Origin: an uncultured Pseudomonadota bacterium
GTDB taxonomy: Bacteria; Pseudomonadota; Alphaproteobacteria; RF32; CAG-239
Reading direction: 5' to 3'
DNA: 57,564 bases
Assembly (NCBI GenBank): GCA_947054505.1
Contig: CAMRWU010000012.1
Span: 1-57,564 of the forward strand
Shown here: piece after piece, positions 43,830 through 53,101 of the stretch
Layout: each line of letters opens with the position of its first letter
Numbering within the stretch: the stretch's first letter is position 1
The notes under the pieces: model-generated
Database searches by the model: none
Seen by the model: the letters and a program-made list of their open reading frames with translations, nothing else
What the model was told of the DNA's origin: nothing
Position numbers and translations under genes: made by a program

Positions 43830-44471
43830 TTAAATTCCGCATGAACTGCATGATGATTTTTGCGGCAACGGAGCCTCTTCCATTTTTGCCGGTGCCGCTT
43901 TCTTAGAGGCTGGAATATAGCGCACCAAACCGCGTTCAATAAAGAAATGCTCGTCTTTGTTTTCTTGACGACGCTCAACATTAAAGGTTCGCTGATTGTA
44001 GCGATACTCGTCTTTACTGATATTCAGAGACAAAATGATTTCAAGCGGCGTGCCGTCAGTCGGTATTTTTACCTTAACAGGTTTTCCCTTAAACTCTTTG
44101 CTCTTTTCATCAAGCCCGATGACGGTTCCCGTATTGTACGATTTTCGCCCCAGAAACTCCGGCGGTCCTTTGAGGGTTTCGGTATAAAAACTGAAATCAA
44201 CAGCTGTCTCATCAGAATCTCTCAGTCTGGTAACCGAAAATATCGGCGTTATCACCGCATATCTTCGATTGACGGATTGTTCCGAATAACAATACCCCTC
44301 GTATCCGTTTACCTCCACTTGAAAATTGTCCAGATACCCGACAACCTGTGTCAGATATGACGTATCCTGCGGGATTGTAACATAAGGACAAGGAATGGAG
44401 GCATCCTCATACCATAGCAACGAGCAAGACGACAGAAACCAAGGAACGATTAATAAAAGTTTTTTCAGCAT
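43830..44471 (-). CDS. Putative lipoprotein with Cys-rich C-terminus (213 aa)
   Basis: Signal peptide with lipobox LSSC (residues 13-16, FLSSCSLLW). The mature part is a beta-rich domain of about 165 residues with hydrophobic alternation (YAVITPIFSVTRLRD, IILSLNIS), unknown to me. A proline-, alanine- and lysine-rich tail ends in SSCSSCGI, a CxxC-type end that could bind metal or form a disulfide. AAAGGAG precedes ATG 44471. It lies 27 bases upstream of tkt on the same strand. Confidence 0.72.
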   Translation of the reverse strand: MLKKLLLIVPWFLSSCSLLWYEDASIPCPYVTIPQDTSYLTQVVGYLDNFQVEVNGYEGYCYSEQSVNRRYAVITPIFSVTRLRDSDETAVDFSFYTETLKGPPEFLGRKSYNTGTVIGLDEKSKEFKGKPVKVKIPTDGTPLEIILSLNISKDEYRYNQRTFNVERRQENKDEHFFIERGLVRYIPASKKAAPAKMEEAPLPQKSSCSSCGI

Positions 44472-44503
44472 TTGTACTCCTTTGGCCTAATCATATTAAA
44501 ATT

Positions 44504-45640
44504 TTATTCCTTTGTAAACAAGGCAACAACTTCACTGTGGTTAGAATAAACAAACTGATCAACTATCGTGACTTCAGACAATTTATACCCTACGGCAAGC
44601 AAGGTATTGGCATCATTTACAAACGTATGCGGATTACAAGACACAAAAACAATTTTTTGCGGTTTGTTTTCGTCAGCAAAAGCGGCAATTTTTCCAACCT
44701 GAGCGGCGGCACCTGCTCGCGGAGGATCTATCACAACGGCATCAACACTGCTCAGCTCACTTTCATCCAAAGGATATTTAAACAAATTGCGAGGTTTGAT
44801 TTCGATGTTTGTTATTTGATTGCGGTTTACACTTTCCTGAAAACCTGACAAAAGCTCTTCCGACGAATCGGAAGCCAGAATTTTGACTTTAGCAACGGAT
44901 GCAATGTAATAAGAAAAAGTTCCGACACCACAGAATAAATCTGCGACATATCCGGAAACATTCCCCAAATATTTCAAAACCAATCCGGCCAATGCCTGCT
45001 CTCCGGCAAATGACGGTTGTAAAAACGTTGCTCCGGGGATATAAACGCTGTATTTTTCCATTTGTACAAAGGGTTTGGCTTTTTCGATAATCGGCTCCGG
45101 CGTTTCTCCCAATCGACGACGATGTGATATCCTGATTATATTATCCCAAGCCTGAGCCATTTCAAAAATGACCATACGATGTTCCAAATCCAGCGGGGCA
45201 TCATATTCCAACACAACATCAACACCATTGCTGGCCGCACATAACCACACATCGCCACCGGAAAGGGTATGCGATGTCATCTTTTTGCCATTTTTAATCT
45301 TGTAGGGAATTGCGCAAATTTGTTCCAACAAACTTCTTATTTTCGGCAAAGTGTCATTTAATTCCGGCATCAGCAGAGGACAGTCCCCGATGTCAACAAT
45401 ATCATTACTGCGAGCACCGTTAAAACCGAATGTCAGCTTTCCTTTCCGAAAAGAAAAAGCCAAACTGGCGCGACGGCGGGTGGCATCACCGATAAAAACA
45501 GTCTCCCCCAACGGCAACGGCGTTTGCTTTATCTGCCCCAAAACCTTGCAGATGTTATCCTGCTTTTCTTGTCGATAGGCAGAAAGTTCTTTGTTTCTCT
45601 GCGGGCATCCGCCGCAATTTTCCAGATAATGACAAGACAT
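44504..45640 (-). CDS. RlmD/RlmC/TrmA-family RNA uracil-C5 methyltransferase
   Basis: Class I SAM methyltransferase that methylates C5 of a uridine in rRNA or tRNA. The N-terminal cysteines (C3, C9, C12 in CGGC, plus the C of GDCPLL) form the expected [4Fe-4S] site of RlmC/RlmD-like enzymes. SAM motif ADLFCGVGTFSYY; motif IV DPPRAGA; catalytic cysteine region FVSCNPHTF. An N-terminal TRAM domain is missing, which leans to an RlmC-like form, but the exact target (U747, U1939 or T54) cannot be decided. It is nine bases downstream of the diguanylate cyclase gene. Confidence 0.86.
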   Translation of the reverse strand: MSCHYLENCGGCPQRNKELSAYRQEKQDNICKVLGQIKQTPLPLGETVFIGDATRRRASLAFSFRKGKLTFGFNGARSNDIVDIGDCPLLMPELNDTLPKIRSLLEQICAIPYKIKNGKKMTSHTLSGGDVWLCAASNGVDVVLEYDAPLDLEHRMVIFEMAQAWDNIIRISHRRRLGETPEPIIEKAKPFVQMEKYSVYIPGATFLQPSFAGEQALAGLVLKYLGNVSGYVADLFCGVGTFSYYIASVAKVKILASDSSEELLSGFQESVNRNQITNIEIKPRNLFKYPLDESELSSVDAVVIDPPRAGAAAQVGKIAAFADENKPQKIVFVSCNPHTFVNDANTLLAVGYKLSEVTIVDQFVYSNHSEVVALFTKE

Positions 45641-45649
45641 CTTTGTTTC

Positions 45650-47404
45650 CTATAGATCCTCTTCATCAACACCCAAGACAATCGGTTTGACACTCCTGTT
45701 GGCATCGACAAGCGGTTTTTCGCGTTCGGTTAAATTAGCCTCGGCACCATCAAGAAGCGATATTTCCATATTATTATTCTTATCCAAAGCCGGATGATGA
45801 TTTTGACTTTCGTCCTTGCGCTCTTTCTGTCCATCGGCTTCAAAATGACGCAAATCGTCCGGCGTGAAAATCTCCACCCGATTGCGCCCGTTTTGTTTTG
45901 CTCTGTACAAAGCCTCGTCCGCGGTTCTGATCAGCATATCGACATTATCAGAAACCTCTGATGTTGACACACCGATACTCACCGTAAATTTGACAGGTTG
46001 ATTGTCGTCAGAATACACAACAACGGCCGCGATACTTTCACGCACACGATCTGCGACCAATCTTGCCTGCTCGGCTCCGATCCCCGGGAGAAAGACAACA
46101 AACTCCTCTCCGCCGTAACGAGCCACAATATCATTGTCCCGCAAAGCTCTTTCCGCTGTTGATGACAATTCTATCAACACTTTGTCACCAACCTTGTGCC
46201 CATAGGTGTCATTGACCTTTTTAAAGAAGTCGGCATCCAACATCAAAACACTGAACGGCTGTTGTTCCGCCTTGGCGTTCAAAATCTGTTTTGACACCTC
46301 GTCTTCAAAATAACGGCGGTTGTACAACGATGTCAGAGGATCTCGCGTGGCCTGATTTTTAAGCAGAGTTTCCCGTGTTTTGCGAGATGTAATATCCTGA
46401 AACGCAGAATATAAAACAACATCATAGTTATAATCAATAATGTTAACCGAAGCCAAGAGCCAAAACGGCGTATCCGAACCATGGGTTTTGACCAATATTT
46501 CAAAATCCTGAACGACACGCTCCTGTTCCAAACGCTCGCTCAACAGGCGGCGATTGTCGGCATCGGCAAAGAAATCACGAAAATGACATTGATCCAAATC
46601 GGCACCGTCTATGCCAAAAAGCTTAATGGCATTATTGTTGGCCAGAATGATTTTGTCATCAACCACACGCGAGATGATAATCGGAAACGGTGCCGACTTG
46701 ATGATTTCTTGAAGGCGTTCGTTGTTTTTCTCAATTTGTCCCTCGTTTTTCAAAAGCTCATCCTTTACCGAATCGACATACATCATCAAATAAGCAAAAG
46801 ACATAACCAAATAGTAAGCGGCCGAAAGCCACCACATATCATTCACAAACTGCCCCAGCATTTTGAAGAAACGCGCCAATAACAATCCGGCCACAACAGA
46901 GGTTGCCAAAGCAGCAAGAATATATCCCCCTTTGTTTTTTTGCCGAATTTCAGACCATAAACTGATTGAAATATAAACAAATCCGGCTAAGGGGAAAATC
47001 TGACGCATATTTTCAACCATTCCGCCATCAGGAAAAACAACCAAGAAAAAGACTATGGCAAACAGCCCCAAACCGCTCACGCCACCCGTGACCCACTTTT
47101 CAGGATAACCATGGATCAGGAATTGCGATGCGGAAAGCGCCATCAACACCATCGACAGCAAATAAAGTACCAATTCCACAAAAATATATGAAATAAAACT
47201 GCCGCCATCAGCATAAACAATACCGATACGGTACCCCATTCCCGCCGCCAGAAAATCAACCAGTAAGGCAAAACTCAACAGCCATAAAGACGCCCTTATC
47301 TTAACCGAACGTCCGGCATACAAAGCGGACAAAAACAGAACGCCCAGCATTGACAGCGTTGTCAATAAAAATTGGCTCTGACTAAAAATGTCAAAACTTC
47401 CCAT
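45650..47404 (-). CDS. Membrane diguanylate cyclase with PAS and GGDEF domains
   Basis: Makes the second messenger cyclic di-GMP, which controls motility and surface life. Residues 1-215 hold about seven hydrophobic segments resembling a membrane sensory module. A coil and PAS domain (about 225-350, IIISRVVDDKIILANNNAIK) follow, then GGDEF (about 365-520). The active site RYGGEEF is intact, the substrate Asp of LDADFFKKVND is present and the inhibitory I-site RxxD (RDND) sits five residues before GGEEF. An Asn/Glu-rich tail of about 65 residues ends the protein. AAAGGAG precedes ATG 47404. A link to the flagellar genes of the window is plausible but not shown. Confidence 0.93.
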   Translation of the reverse strand: MGSFDIFSQSQFLLTTLSMLGVLFLSALYAGRSVKIRASLWLLSFALLVDFLAAGMGYRIGIVYADGGSFISYIFVELVLYLLSMVLMALSASQFLIHGYPEKWVTGGVSGLGLFAIVFFLVVFPDGGMVENMRQIFPLAGFVYISISLWSEIRQKNKGGYILAALATSVVAGLLLARFFKMLGQFVNDMWWLSAAYYLVMSFAYLMMYVDSVKDELLKNEGQIEKNNERLQEIIKSAPFPIIISRVVDDKIILANNNAIKLFGIDGADLDQCHFRDFFADADNRRLLSERLEQERVVQDFEILVKTHGSDTPFWLLASVNIIDYNYDVVLYSAFQDITSRKTRETLLKNQATRDPLTSLYNRRYFEDEVSKQILNAKAEQQPFSVLMLDADFFKKVNDTYGHKVGDKVLIELSSTAERALRDNDIVARYGGEEFVVFLPGIGAEQARLVADRVRESIAAVVVYSDDNQPVKFTVSIGVSTSEVSDNVDMLIRTADEALYRAKQNGRNRVEIFTPDDLRHFEADGQKERKDESQNHHPALDKNNNMEISLLDGAEANLTEREKPLVDANRSVKPIVLGVDEEDL

Positions 47405-47554
47405 TGTGTCTCCTTTATAAAGTCATTTTTTTGAACTTTACGCTAAAAGCGTTAAAATACCTTAAAATTTTATTCTTAAAAAAAATTGATGATTATTTAA
47501 TTGTTTTAGTTTAGCATACTTGTAGTTTTGTGCTTCAGATTAAAGGAATGTATC

Positions 47555-48739
47555 ATGAACAACAGCACTCCCAAACATTTCAGCCACTGTTTTGAGCTTA
47601 AGACAGACCAACTTCCCACTCGCAGTTCCGACCGAACGAATTGGCGTTTTCAACTGCCGGGGATTATCTTCGGCCTCTTGTTGGCGTTGTTGGGAGCTTA
47701 TGAGTTGTTTGACGGTTTTGACCATTCCCAAAACGGAAGAGATGAACTGTCAACACTGAGCGGATTGGCTGAATATCAACCTCTGATAACACCGACATTT
47801 TTTGATATTGTTTTTATCATTATCGGCTTGGGAATGGTTGCCGCCAGTATTGCATCTTATATTCGTTATAAAAAAATTATATTTGACGGGAAAAATGTGG
47901 AAGTTGTGTACCGTCCCGTCTTTGGTGATAAAACCTCGTTTAAGGAAAATATCAAAGCTTATCTGGGTGTGCGCTTGAGAATCGAGCTTTTTCAATTCGG
48001 TCTTATTAATAAGAATCGATATATCATCGAACTTTATCACAAAGATCCTAAAAAAATTATTCCGCTGTATATTTCTACTTCGGGTAAAAACATTCGCCGC
48101 GTTTGGGAAAAATATGCTCAGTTTCTTAACCTTCCGGCTCTGCTCAATACTGACAGCGGCCTGATATCAAGAGACGTTAAAAACCTGAGAAAATCCATTA
48201 AAGAAATGGCGGAATTGGGATATATTGTTGATGAATATCAACCTTATGAGGTTATCCCGTCTTCGGTTGTTTTTGTTTGTAAACAGGACAAAATCGTCCT
48301 CAAAGCCAGAAAAATTGTTTGGGATGCTTACAATCTTTTGGCTTGGGGAGCTATTGTCAGCATCGGTTCATTGCTTTTGCTGTCGGGGCTGAAATTCGAC
48401 GACATCAGTCAGGTATTTTCGTCTCAGGTAATCTATGCGCTGTGGACCGGCGGTGTATTGTTAATTGTGATTTCGATATTCATTCTTTTCCGCAAAGAAA
48501 AAATCGTTATCAAACCGCACAAAATCGTCAACACTCACAAATATATGCTTTTTTCAACCAAACATGATGAAATGGCAAAAAACGACATTGAAGCGATTGA
48601 AATTACAGAAAATCCCGTTAGCGGACGTTTTTATGTCGCCATTCACTCCGGTGAAAAAACCATCGGTTTCGGCTCCAAGCTTCCTATTGATGATTTGCGT
48701 TGGATTAAAAAGTTTTTGGTGCACGAGATTATCAAATAA
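47555..48739 (+). CDS. Four-TM protein with two repeated TM/PH-like halves (394 aa), unknown
   Basis: The layout is TM-TM-soluble, TM-TM-soluble. First half: helices at about 33-50 and 82-100, then a domain of strands ending in IRRVWEKYAQFL. Second half: helices at about 258-275 and 290-310, then FRKEKIVIKPHKIVNT and strands ending in RWIKKFLVHEII. The soluble parts each follow the bacterial PH-like pattern (I.I....I...HK...F) and end in an amphipathic helix. ATG 47555 (MNNSTPK) is preferred with AAAGGA before it; the frame opens upstream at 47528. Divergent from the diguanylate cyclase gene. Function unknown. Confidence 0.66.
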   Translation: MNNSTPKHFSHCFELKTDQLPTRSSDRTNWRFQLPGIIFGLLLALLGAYELFDGFDHSQNGRDELSTLSGLAEYQPLITPTFFDIVFIIIGLGMVAASIASYIRYKKIIFDGKNVEVVYRPVFGDKTSFKENIKAYLGVRLRIELFQFGLINKNRYIIELYHKDPKKIIPLYISTSGKNIRRVWEKYAQFLNLPALLNTDSGLISRDVKNLRKSIKEMAELGYIVDEYQPYEVIPSSVVFVCKQDKIVLKARKIVWDAYNLLAWGAIVSIGSLLLLSGLKFDDISQVFSSQVIYALWTGGVLLIVISIFILFRKEKIVIKPHKIVNTHKYMLFSTKHDEMAKNDIEAIEITENPVSGRFYVAIHSGEKTIGFGSKLPIDDLRWIKKFLVHEIIK

Positions 48740-48756
48740 AAAATAGCGTTTCACTC

Positions 48757-48785
48757 TTGGATATAAAAAAATTCTTTGCTATATT
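48757..48785 (+). promoter_or_regulatory. Promoter of the yfgM-like/bamB/der operon
   Basis: TTGGAT (48757-48762), 17 bases, TATATT (48780-48785). Just downstream, at 48796-48807, is the perfect palindrome CTATATATATAG, which would overlap the start of transcription or the very early leader. Confidence 0.55.
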
Positions 48786-48837
48786 ATCTTTTATCCTATA
48801 TATATAGCAATAATATGTTTCGGATAAGGAGATTTTG

Positions 48838-49521
48838 ATGAAAAAAGCCGTTGACACGTTAAAAAATGACGCTCTGTTAAAAGAAATTGAAACAGACTTG
48901 AAAAATGAACAACTAAAAAGCCTGTGGGATCAATACGGCCTGTTTATTATCATTTTTGTCGCTCTGGCTCTGACTGCGGCTGTCAGCTTTGAAACATTCA
49001 AAACATGGAGCGCAAAACGCAATCAGGAATTGTCCAACGCTTATGCCGTGGCCGTTTCTTTGCAAAATCAGGGACGCTTTGACGAAAGCTTGTCTCTCTT
49101 GCAAAACTTGGCCAAAAGCCAACACGGCGTTTATGGCGATATTGCCAGACTGCAAATTGCCAATATTTATTTTGAGCAGGATAAAAATACCGAAGCTTCC
49201 GATGTTTTGCAACAGTTGGCCGAAGACAGCAGTGCCAATCCGCAAATGAGAGATATCGCCATCATCAAGCTCGCTTCTTATAAATTGGATACAGATGCTT
49301 CCAGCGAAGAAATTGCCAATTTATTAGAGCCTCTGACTGAAGACAGCGGTGTTTGGGCTAATGTGGCACACGAGCTTTTGGCTATGGTTGCCATTAAGGA
49401 CGGCGATATGAATGCCGCCTTGCAACAATATCAGGCTATCGCCAATGCTTCAAACGTCCAAGACAAATTGCGGGCGCGCGCTCAGGATATGATTGCCATC
49501 ATTAACAATCAGATGCAATAA
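48838..49521 (+). CDS. YfgM-like/TPR_21 membrane-anchored periplasmic protein
   Basis: One membrane segment (about residues 33-52, YGLFIIIFVALALTAAVS) is followed by a TPR-like helical domain on the periplasmic side (LLQNLAKSQHGVYGDIARLQIANIY). This family includes YfgM, a SecYEG-associated chaperone-like protein. The gene order with bamB and der directly behind is the same in E. coli (yfgM-bamB-der) and supports the call. ATG 48838 with AAGGAG is used rather than TTG 48835. bamB begins 21 bases after the stop. Confidence 0.85.
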   Translation: MKKAVDTLKNDALLKEIETDLKNEQLKSLWDQYGLFIIIFVALALTAAVSFETFKTWSAKRNQELSNAYAVAVSLQNQGRFDESLSLLQNLAKSQHGVYGDIARLQIANIYFEQDKNTEASDVLQQLAEDSSANPQMRDIAIIKLASYKLDTDASSEEIANLLEPLTEDSGVWANVAHELLAMVAIKDGDMNAALQQYQAIANASNVQDKLRARAQDMIAIINNQMQ

Positions 49522-49542
49522 CTTATGTGCCGGAGGACGGGA

Positions 49543-50874
49543 ATGCCTAAAGAATACCTGAAATATACCGCGCTGTGCGGAATGGTCATTTTGCTTGCAG
49601 GTTGCGGTTTGTTTGGAAAAGACAGACTGGATATTGAGGGAAAACGAATTAACGTTATTAAAGAAAACTCCGATTTATCACCGGATTATACCTCCGGATC
49701 AGTAAAAATAAAGCTTCCGGCTCCATACACAAACAATAAGTGGGCTCAAAACGGCGGTAATTCCCTGCACCTGATGGGACACTTGCAAGCCGGTAATGAA
49801 ATCAAAGAACTTTGGGATTGCAACTATGGTGAGGGCAGTTCTAAAAGAGATTTTCTCATTGCCGCTCCGATTGCCGCCTATAAAGTTGTTTTTGCAATCG
49901 ATGCTGAAGGCGTTGTCAGCGCTTTTCGACTGGACAACGGTAAAAAGATTTGGAAAAAAAGACTGAAGCCTCTCAACAGAGAAGATCGAAACACATCCAT
50001 GAAGGGGGCCGGATTGGCTGAATTTAATAAAAAGCTTTATGCCACAACCGGTTTCGGCAGTGTTTTTTGCTTGGATATGATGACAGGTGACGTTTTATGG
50101 CGAAAAGATTTGGAAATGCCAATCAGAATAGCCCCGACAGTCGGTGCTTCAAAGGTCTTTGTTCAAACAATCGACAACACCCTTTTTGCCTTGAACGCGG
50201 ATAATGGCGACGAACTCTGGAAAAACGCAACCGATGTCAAAAACACAACCTTAGTGGGCGGCGCAACACCGGTATATAATCCGGATTTGGATGTTTTGAT
50301 TACGGCTTTCTCCAATGGTGAATTGCGCGCTTTTAAAGCCAGCACCGGAACGCCGCTGTGGGGTGACCTTCTTGTCTCAAAAAAGAAAACAAATTCTCTG
50401 GCTGATATAACAGCCATCAAGGCCGGTCCGGTCATTGACGGAGACAAAGTGTTTGCCGTCGGCTACAACAGTGTTTTGACGGCAATTGACTTGCGGAGCG
50501 GCAACAGAATTTGGGAAAGAGAATTGGGTAGCAATAATCAACCATGGGTAGCCGGCAATTATCTTTATGTTTTGACAAATGATTTTGACTTGTTGGCTCT
50601 TGAGAAAAACACAGGTAAAATCATCTGGAACACCACAATTCCAACCGGTGAAGATTTAGAAAACCGCAACGGAATTTTTGGTACAGGTCCTCTTTTGGCA
50701 GGAGACCGCCTGCTGGTCGCAACATCGAACGGCTATGTTTTCGCAGTCTCGCCATACACCGGCGATGTTATCAGCTATATTTCGGTCAGCGAAGGCGTGG
50801 AACTCCCACCGATTATGGTTGACGGAACCCTGCTGTTGACAACAAAAGATGCTGATATTATCGCTTATCAATAG
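49543..50874 (+). CDS. bamB: BamB, outer-membrane protein assembly lipoprotein
   Basis: An eight-bladed PQQ-type beta-propeller lipoprotein of the BAM complex, which inserts outer-membrane proteins. Lipobox LLAGC (residues about 17-21, MVILLAGCGLFG). Propeller blades show repeated GxxxWxxxL motifs (DNGKKIWKKRL, MTGDVLWRKDL, DNGDELWKNAT, SGNRIWERELG). A start at 49543 (MPKEYLKYT) with GGAGG six bases before is preferred over ATG 49525. It is nine bases upstream of der. The beta-barrel protein at 14563 would be one of its clients. Confidence 0.93.
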   Translation: MPKEYLKYTALCGMVILLAGCGLFGKDRLDIEGKRINVIKENSDLSPDYTSGSVKIKLPAPYTNNKWAQNGGNSLHLMGHLQAGNEIKELWDCNYGEGSSKRDFLIAAPIAAYKVVFAIDAEGVVSAFRLDNGKKIWKKRLKPLNREDRNTSMKGAGLAEFNKKLYATTGFGSVFCLDMMTGDVLWRKDLEMPIRIAPTVGASKVFVQTIDNTLFALNADNGDELWKNATDVKNTTLVGGATPVYNPDLDVLITAFSNGELRAFKASTGTPLWGDLLVSKKKTNSLADITAIKAGPVIDGDKVFAVGYNSVLTAIDLRSGNRIWERELGSNNQPWVAGNYLYVLTNDFDLLALEKNTGKIIWNTTIPTGEDLENRNGIFGTGPLLAGDRLLVATSNGYVFAVSPYTGDVISYISVSEGVELPPIMVDGTLLLTTKDADIIAYQ

Positions 50875-50883
50875 GAAGAAAAA

Positions 50884-52275
50884 ATGGTATTAAAGTTAGC
50901 TATCGTCGGGAGACCCAATGTCGGCAAATCAACCTTGTTCAACAGGTTGGTCGGCAGAAAAGTCGCCATTGTTCACGACAAACCGGGGGTTACCCGCGAT
51001 CGCCGAGAAGCAGCGGCCAAATTGCAGGATTTGAAACTGGCGGTTATTGACACCGCCGGTTATGAATATTCAAACGAGGATAACCTCGAAAAAAGAATGT
51101 GGGAACAAACTCAACGTGCCATTCAGGAGGCTGATGTTTGTCTTTTTATGTATGATGTTCGCGATGGTGTCCAACCTTATGACGAACATTTGGCAAGCTT
51201 GCTCAGAAAATGCGGCAAACCGGTTGTTTTGCTTGCCAATAAATGTGAAGGACGTGTTCAAGAAGACAGCGTTCATGAAGCATATAAACTGGGCCTTGGA
51301 ACGCCTATTCCGTTTTCGGCTGAACACGGCTTGGGATTGCTCGACCTTTATGAAATTTTAAAAGAACAAGATGAACTGAAAAAAGAGCAAGAAGCGCTTG
51401 TTCCCGAAGAGGATATTGTTATCCAAGAAGATAACACCGAAGAAGACGAAGCTTATAAAAAACGTCCAATACAGCTGGCGATTGTCGGACGCCCGAATGT
51501 TGGAAAATCGACACTTGTTAACGCCCTTCTTAATGATGAAAGAATGCTCACAGGGCCGGAAGCCGGTGTGACTAGAGATGCCATCACATCTGAATGGTCT
51601 TATCAGGGACGTAAGATAAATTTGGTTGACACCGCCGGTTTGAGAAAACAATCCCGTGTCGGTGATTCTCTGGAAAAAATGTCTGCGGCCAGCACGAAAC
51701 ACGCGGCATTTTTGGCTCAGGTCGTTATTTTGGTCGTTGATGCAGATGCTGTTCTCGACAAGCAGGATTTGACCATTGCCCGTCAGGTTTTAGATGAGGG
51801 GCGCGCATTGGTTATTGCCGTCAATAAGTGGGATATTGCCAACCGAAAAGAGGCTCTGCAACGCCTGAATGACAAACTGCAAACATCTCTTAATCAGGCG
51901 GAGGGGGTTCCTACCGTCACAATATCCGCTCTTAAAAAGGAAAATCTGGATAAGTTGATGCGTGCCGTATTTAAGGTTTATGACCGTTGGAATATCCGTA
52001 TTCCGACAGCTCCGCTTAACCAGTGGTTTGCAGACATGATTGATAATTATCCGCCTCCTCTGGGCAAAAACAAACGCCGTATCAAGCTTAGATACATTAC
52101 ACAAGCGAAAACTCGTCCACCAGCATTTTATATTTTCTCAAGCAACCCTGAAGGTCTTCCGGATGCTTATTTACGTTACCTTGTTCATCAGTTGCGAGAA
52201 ACGTTTGATTTGGGCGGCATCCCCATTCGTATGACCGTCCGTAAAACAAAAAATCCTTATGCGGATAAAGCTTAA
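50884..52275 (+). CDS. der: Der (EngA), double GTPase for 50S ribosome assembly
   Basis: Two tandem GTPase domains, each with GRPNVGKST (residues about 7-15 and 202-210), DTAG, and the NKxD motifs (LANKCEG and AVNKWDI), followed by a KH-like domain (about 370-463, HQLRETFDLGGIPIRM). The first NKxD reads NKCE, so the Asp is replaced by Glu. An acidic linker (EEDIVIQEDNTEEDE) joins the GTPase domains. It matures the 50S subunit and is essential in most bacteria. A terminator follows at once. Confidence 0.97.
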   Translation: MVLKLAIVGRPNVGKSTLFNRLVGRKVAIVHDKPGVTRDRREAAAKLQDLKLAVIDTAGYEYSNEDNLEKRMWEQTQRAIQEADVCLFMYDVRDGVQPYDEHLASLLRKCGKPVVLLANKCEGRVQEDSVHEAYKLGLGTPIPFSAEHGLGLLDLYEILKEQDELKKEQEALVPEEDIVIQEDNTEEDEAYKKRPIQLAIVGRPNVGKSTLVNALLNDERMLTGPEAGVTRDAITSEWSYQGRKINLVDTAGLRKQSRVGDSLEKMSAASTKHAAFLAQVVILVVDADAVLDKQDLTIARQVLDEGRALVIAVNKWDIANRKEALQRLNDKLQTSLNQAEGVPTVTISALKKENLDKLMRAVFKVYDRWNIRIPTAPLNQWFADMIDNYPPPLGKNKRRIKLRYITQAKTRPPAFYIFSSNPEGLPDAYLRYLVHQLRETFDLGGIPIRMTVRKTKNPYADKA

Positions 52276-52306
52276 AAAAAATTCCGGTTAAAACCGGATT
52301 TTTTTT
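52274..52306. terminator. Bidirectional terminator between der and the membrane-protein gene
   Basis: A-run, ATTCCGGTT, AAAACCGGAT and T-run: eight-bp stem with long A and T tracts (eight T on plus, seven or eight on minus). It overlaps the der stop codon by two bases and ends four bases before the minus-strand stop at 52310, so it closes both. Confidence 0.88.
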
Positions 52307-52309
52307 ATC

Positions 52310-53101
52310 TTATTCTTCTTCGCTTTTATTATAAAAAGTAAAGTACTGATAAATGTGCGCATAGAACGATGACTTCAAACATGTATCAAAAAATGACAAC
52401 GCCACAAATAACAATGTGAAAATAAAGTTCGTTACATAGCTTGATGAAGCCGCAATGTTATAAGCATTGCTTAAAATCATCAACAACACCATTCCCGGCA
52501 ACATCATAACAATTTGTCCCCAGAAAATCCGGTTGACATTTCCTTTGGTCATATAAAAAGATTCTTTGAGCTTTAGAGCTTTGTCATCAACCGTAACGGC
52601 TGGAAAGACCAAGAAAAAGCGGGATAAAAACATTGTCAAACCAAACGGAATCAACAACAGTAAATAGCCGACATTTTCAGGCAAAGTCACTGATGACAGC
52701 AACAAAGACAGCACAACAATCAAAAGATATGACGGCAAGGCAATCATAAACAACAAAAAGATATTATATAAAAAATAAGAAACTATTCGACGGAAAGAAG
52801 CCAGCGTCCAAAAATCACCGACATCTTTCAAAATAATCCGACGACAATATACCACCGCCAGAGCAATAGAAACAACGCCCAATAGAAGCAAAGAGCATTT
52901 ATTGCTCAGGCTATCTTCGCATCCTGTCGGCTTAATGGAACAAATTGACTGAAAGTTGGTGGACATTTCATAAATCATGATCGCAAACGCCGGAAGAGTT
53001 AATTTTGCAAAGTCTTTAAAATTAACCAAAACAAACAAAAAGCTACGGCGTATTGTTTCAAAAAAAGGCAATTTCACGATTTTTTCAGAATTATTGGCCA
53101 T
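52310..53101 (-). CDS. Hypothetical polytopic membrane protein A (263 aa)
   Basis: About six hydrophobic segments: a charged N-terminus (ANNSEKIVKLPFFETIRR), a first segment near 25, a loop with three Cys (CSIKPTGCEDSLSNKC), then segments near 75, 110-140, 150-175, 200-225 and 235-255. The frame is open to 53200, but ATG 53101 (MANNSEKIV) is used because the extra N-terminal part reads as leader within the neighbour. It overlaps the preceding gene by 11 bases. Same general topology as that gene, so the two may be paralogues. Function unknown. Confidence 0.68.
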   Translation of the reverse strand: MANNSEKIVKLPFFETIRRSFLFVLVNFKDFAKLTLPAFAIMIYEMSTNFQSICSIKPTGCEDSLSNKCSLLLLGVVSIALAVVYCRRIILKDVGDFWTLASFRRIVSYFLYNIFLLFMIALPSYLLIVVLSLLLSSVTLPENVGYLLLLIPFGLTMFLSRFFLVFPAVTVDDKALKLKESFYMTKGNVNRIFWGQIVMMLPGMVLLMILSNAYNIAASSSYVTNFIFTLLFVALSFFDTCLKSSFYAHIYQYFTFYNKSEEE

